From NCBI GenBank assembly GCA_025200525.1, contig CM045761.1, forward strand, positions 45,578,190 through 45,642,189: a stretch of 64,000 nucleotides of DNA, in the 5' to 3' direction. Both the position numbers and the translations under genes were made by a program. Each line of letters starts with the position of its first letter. Position 1 is the stretch's first letter. Source of the DNA: Camellia lanceoleosa (Eukaryota > Streptophyta > Magnoliopsida > Ericales > Theaceae). Of this stretch, positions 61,241 through 64,000 are shown piece after piece. The notes beneath the pieces were generated by a model. The model did no database searches. It was given only the letters and a program-made list of their open reading frames with translations, and was not told where the DNA came from.

Positions 61241-61581
61241 TTAGTAGTAGGTGGCACACGCAATGTGTGTGCAATTCAGATAAATAAACATAAAAACAAA
61301 TAATAAAGAAATTAACATCATAATATGTATGTTGTCTAAATAGTAGGAGTGTTCTTAATAAAATCAAAGATCTTGAATTCAAATCTTACTCACGCATTTA
61401 AATAATATTTTTTATTTTATGATAGGAACATTTGTTACGTGACAGAAGGAGAAACTACTACACTATTAGACACCAATTCATGTGCTCACATATATAATAA
61501 TATAGATAATATGGTGGTAGAAGGAGAAGCCACCACACTATTAGACACTAATTCAAGTGCTCACATATATAATAGTATAGA
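61241..61581 (-). mobile_element. Small Helitron with duplicated 5' end
   Basis: On the minus strand it starts TCTATACTATTATATATG at 61581 after an A and ends near 61241, preceded by a GCACACACATTGCGTGTGC stem. The 5' ~80 bp, including GTGAGCAC and CCTTCT segments, is repeated in tandem (about 61437-61516 and 61517-61581). Confidence 0.55.
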
Positions 61582-61865
61582 TAATATGGTGGTGGGTGTA
61601 AAATAAGCTCCTCTTCATACTTGTATCTCTCTGTACTCATCTATACTTTTCTTGTGTGCTCAAATTCAGACTCATATCGATAATCTAAATCGTCTACTTT
61701 GTAAATTCCATAATAAAGGTCATCTATGCAAAAAAATCAATTTTATCAGACATCTATAAACACAACAACAAATCACATTTCATTTTATAAAATGAATAGC
61801 AAATAGGATTGTAAACTTAAACCATTCATATTGTAAAATAAAACATGATTTATTTATATATTTAT
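61582..61865. other. Gene-free stretch
   Basis: AT-rich, no features recognised. Confidence 0.4.
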
Positions 61866-62406
61866 TGTAGGTGCTAATTTCCGACCACACAACCAAACGG
61901 AGAGCACCGGCAAAATAGATTAAGCTCAACAACCTGCATAAGAAGATGAGAATCCGACGGTGGTTCGTTCACCCGGGGACACTCCGACGATCAAGTCAGT
62001 AATCAATATCTCTCAAAGATAGCAAATTGTGCTTAAACTCACAAGAAAGAACTTTCTTCTCACAGTATATCACACATACCTGAGACCCATGCGGATGTCG
62101 TACTTTTATAGCCAGCACCGACCTGATCCTTGTAGAAACCTCACTTTAGTGGACTCAGGCTCAATGCTCATCTGAACTCTCAACTAAATAAGGATAAACT
62201 CCTTAAGAGCTTTATCTTTATCGGTGAGATCCTCCCTATTCTAAAACTTTTGTCCCTTATCCGCTCATCTCGGATTCGGTATCTTCGCAGATAACCTCGG
62301 CTTAGCCGAGATCACCTCGGTATCATGACTAGGCCATGTGGCACCTTGCTTAATATTTCGGCGTCACCTTGGTCATGTACTGTCATTCACAAAATATGTC
62401 CCCACA
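61866..62406 (-). mobile_element. 3' LTR of a second Tat-type element, minus strand
   Basis: 541 bp. Read on the minus strand it starts TGTGGGGACATA and ends TCGGAAATTAGCACCTACA, the same ends as the nested element's LTR but clearly diverged inside. TATAAAA lies on the minus strand at about 62104-62110. The CTCGGCT..AGCCGAG palindrome is also present. The other LTR and target duplication are outside the window. Confidence 0.87.
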
Positions 62407-62425
62407 ATTTCCCCCTAGGTTCTAT
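62407..62425 (-). other. Polypurine tract of right-edge element
   Basis: Minus strand CCTAGGGGGAAAT directly before the LTR. Differs from the nested element's tract by two bases. Confidence 0.78.
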
Positions 62426-62879
62426 TACCTCGGACACGAGGTGATGGAACCTACATTGCTGTTCACATATCATGTCGGCTAAAATTCATTCTTCCCTTGA
62501 GCGAGGTCATAACTCGTCGACTTCAAGCAACATGGACTCACCGCCCACTTTATCAAGGATCAAGAACCAAGGATCATGTTCTTTAAGTATCTCGGCGAGA
62601 TTGCACCTTTAGCCGAGGTTCTTGCCCTATTACTTCAAGAATTTCAAGAGCTCTGGCACATGAGCCGCTGTCAAGCCGATCTTCTCAACCGTTTTCCTCT
62701 CCACGTGTCCTTGCCCTATTGGTTTGTATCAGACATACGATGTTAGGCCGTGTCGATTACATTCACGCCTACTGCACGCCCTAAGCTAATTATGTTTTGC
62801 CACCTTTTCACATTTTTGACCAAAAACTCTTTTCTTTTCTTCGTCTCTTCACTTCTCATTCTCTTGTTTTCACTTTACT

Positions 62880-64000
62880 CAAGTTCTTTTTCTATAAAAC
62901 AAAACTCCCAAACCACCATTGCCGCTTCTTCGAGCTTTCTGCAACTGCTCCGTCCACTGCCTCCGGCGAAGCATCCATCGTCCTGCTTCATTCGTAGTCA
63001 TCGTCTAACTCCAGCGAACCTCAAGCTGGTGTCCTCGTCCTCGGCCCCAATTGGTAAATCTCTAATTTCTTTTTTTCATTTTCAGTTTTGTACTATTCTT
63101 TTAATGCTTTGAACTTGCCACATGCTCTTTATACTGCATTCGTTGTCCTTCGAGTCTTGTATTCATAGTTGTACTCTATTTCTACCTTTACGTTTTGGTT
63201 ATCATTTCTTGCTCTTGAATCTATTTTATGCACTATAATTTGTTCATGGGTTCTAGAGTATTCGTGTTGCTTGTGGTTCTTGCACATTACCTTGCACACA
63301 CTCACTTAGTGTCCTGTAATTTTTCTCATTCTTGAATCTCTGTTGCTTTCTTGATTCTGAATCATGCTTTTTTTTTTTTCCTGCTTTTCTTGCTTTGTTT
63401 CCAGATTCTTGTTTCCTCATAGGCTTAGGTTTGGGATCTGATTAGAACCATGTTCTTTAGGAAAACAGAAACAGAGTCCCATCTTGATCTTTAGAAACCC
63501 ACACCCTAGTTTTTTCTAGGTTTTTGCCGAGGTCTCTAACCCTTTGCCAATCACCTTTTTCTGACTCCAATACCAAACAATTTTAAGCCGATACCATGGG
63601 TATGTTTAGGAGGGAGTTCTCTATCGATAACGTTCACTTGAGGTTAGTTAGGAGGAGGACTCTATCATGCTGATGGAACTTCATGCCCTTCCACGTTATT
63701 GTATTAGTTGAGTGTGGACTTGATTTTCCTAGACACTCCCTTTAGAGAAATCCTTCACTATTACAAACTCAACCACATGCAACTTACCATAAACTCATAT
63801 AGAGTTATCAATGGCATAATCGAACTAGCACACTGAGAAAAGGCTAGGATCACATTAGTTGACATCTAATTCTGTTATACCATGTGTGGCCTTAAGTCTA
63901 AAAATGCTACATATATTATCTTAAACCCAAATCCACTGCCTTCAAACTTATAGCCGACCTCTCAAATTCAAACAAAGGTACAGGAGATGACTATCTAATC
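62880..64000 (+). pseudogene. Antisense extra gene of right-edge Tat element (partial)
   Basis: Reads opposite to its own element. Exon 1 ends at about 63053 (donor GGTAAATC). A long intron to about 63494 contains TTGATTCTGAATCAT and CTTAGGTTTGGGAT, both also found in the corresponding intron of the nested element. The next exon contains FREILHYYKLNHMQLTINSY then RVINGIIELA, aligning with FREVFHYYKLNPMQLAVNSY and VINGIIALA of the nested copy. Stops and frameshifts are present. The gene runs past the right edge. The exon 1 start is not defined: I take the region from about 62880 by homology of the CCGGCG...CTGCTTCATTC part. Function unknown. Confidence 0.75.

Noticed and set aside
62750..63112. 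120-residue open frame as a separate host gene
   Set aside because: It lies in the 5' exon and leader of the retroelement's antisense gene. It crosses the predicted splice donor at 63054.

Overview
This window is repeat-rich, AT-rich nuclear DNA from a flowering plant, probably a eudicot. The evidence is Tat-type Ty3/gypsy elements with two RNase H domains, plant-type Helitron termini, MULE and MITE families, a LINE remnant, and a small TATA-driven gene with a long CT-rich leader. I saw no rRNA, tRNA, organellar insert or CRISPR array. Only two copies of one 80-residue host gene look intact. Every other coding signal is transposon-derived and mostly broken.

Layout. 1-6428 is the 3' part of a decayed gypsy element: integrase, 75-bp tandem array, antisense gene, polypurine tract and a 3' LTR carrying a MITE. 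6429-16812 is copy 1 of a host duplication with the small gene at 7334-7576. It holds a MULE-like element, a SINE-like insertion (11-bp target duplication) and a 1.2-kb solo LTR (TSD CATAA). 16813-20709 is gene-free with several MITE-like repeats. 20710-28990 is a dense Helitron cluster, partly tandem and partly inverted. 30216-31385 is a MULE with a 9-bp target duplication and a possible captured gene fragment. 33285-58150 is copy 2 of the host duplication with the second gene at 34154-34396.

Copy 2 is split by a three-level nest in which each level has a perfect 5-bp target duplication. The outermost is a 3.2-kb solo LTR (38166-56850, TSD GATTG). Inside it is a 15.5-kb Tat-type element (38684-54178, TSD CCTTG). 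Inside that element's antisense gene is a 3.9-kb solo LTR (47235-51148, TSD GAGGG). 58255-61581 holds a TIR element, a LINE 3' remnant and a small minus-strand Helitron. 61866-64000 is the 3' LTR, polypurine tract and antisense gene of a second member of the nested Tat family, lying on the minus strand and leaving the window.

The most interesting system is the antisense gene. It recurs in all three Tat-type elements between pol and the 3' LTR, reads against gag-pol, and appears spliced. It encodes a domain resembling the 'putative gypsy type transposon' family, followed in the two copies visible far enough (left and nested) by coiled coil. Its exon sequence and a long first intron can be aligned between the nested and right-edge copies. 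The two elements whose pol-to-antisense-gene gap is visible both carry a different tandem array there, as known for Tat 3' regions that seed satellite DNA.
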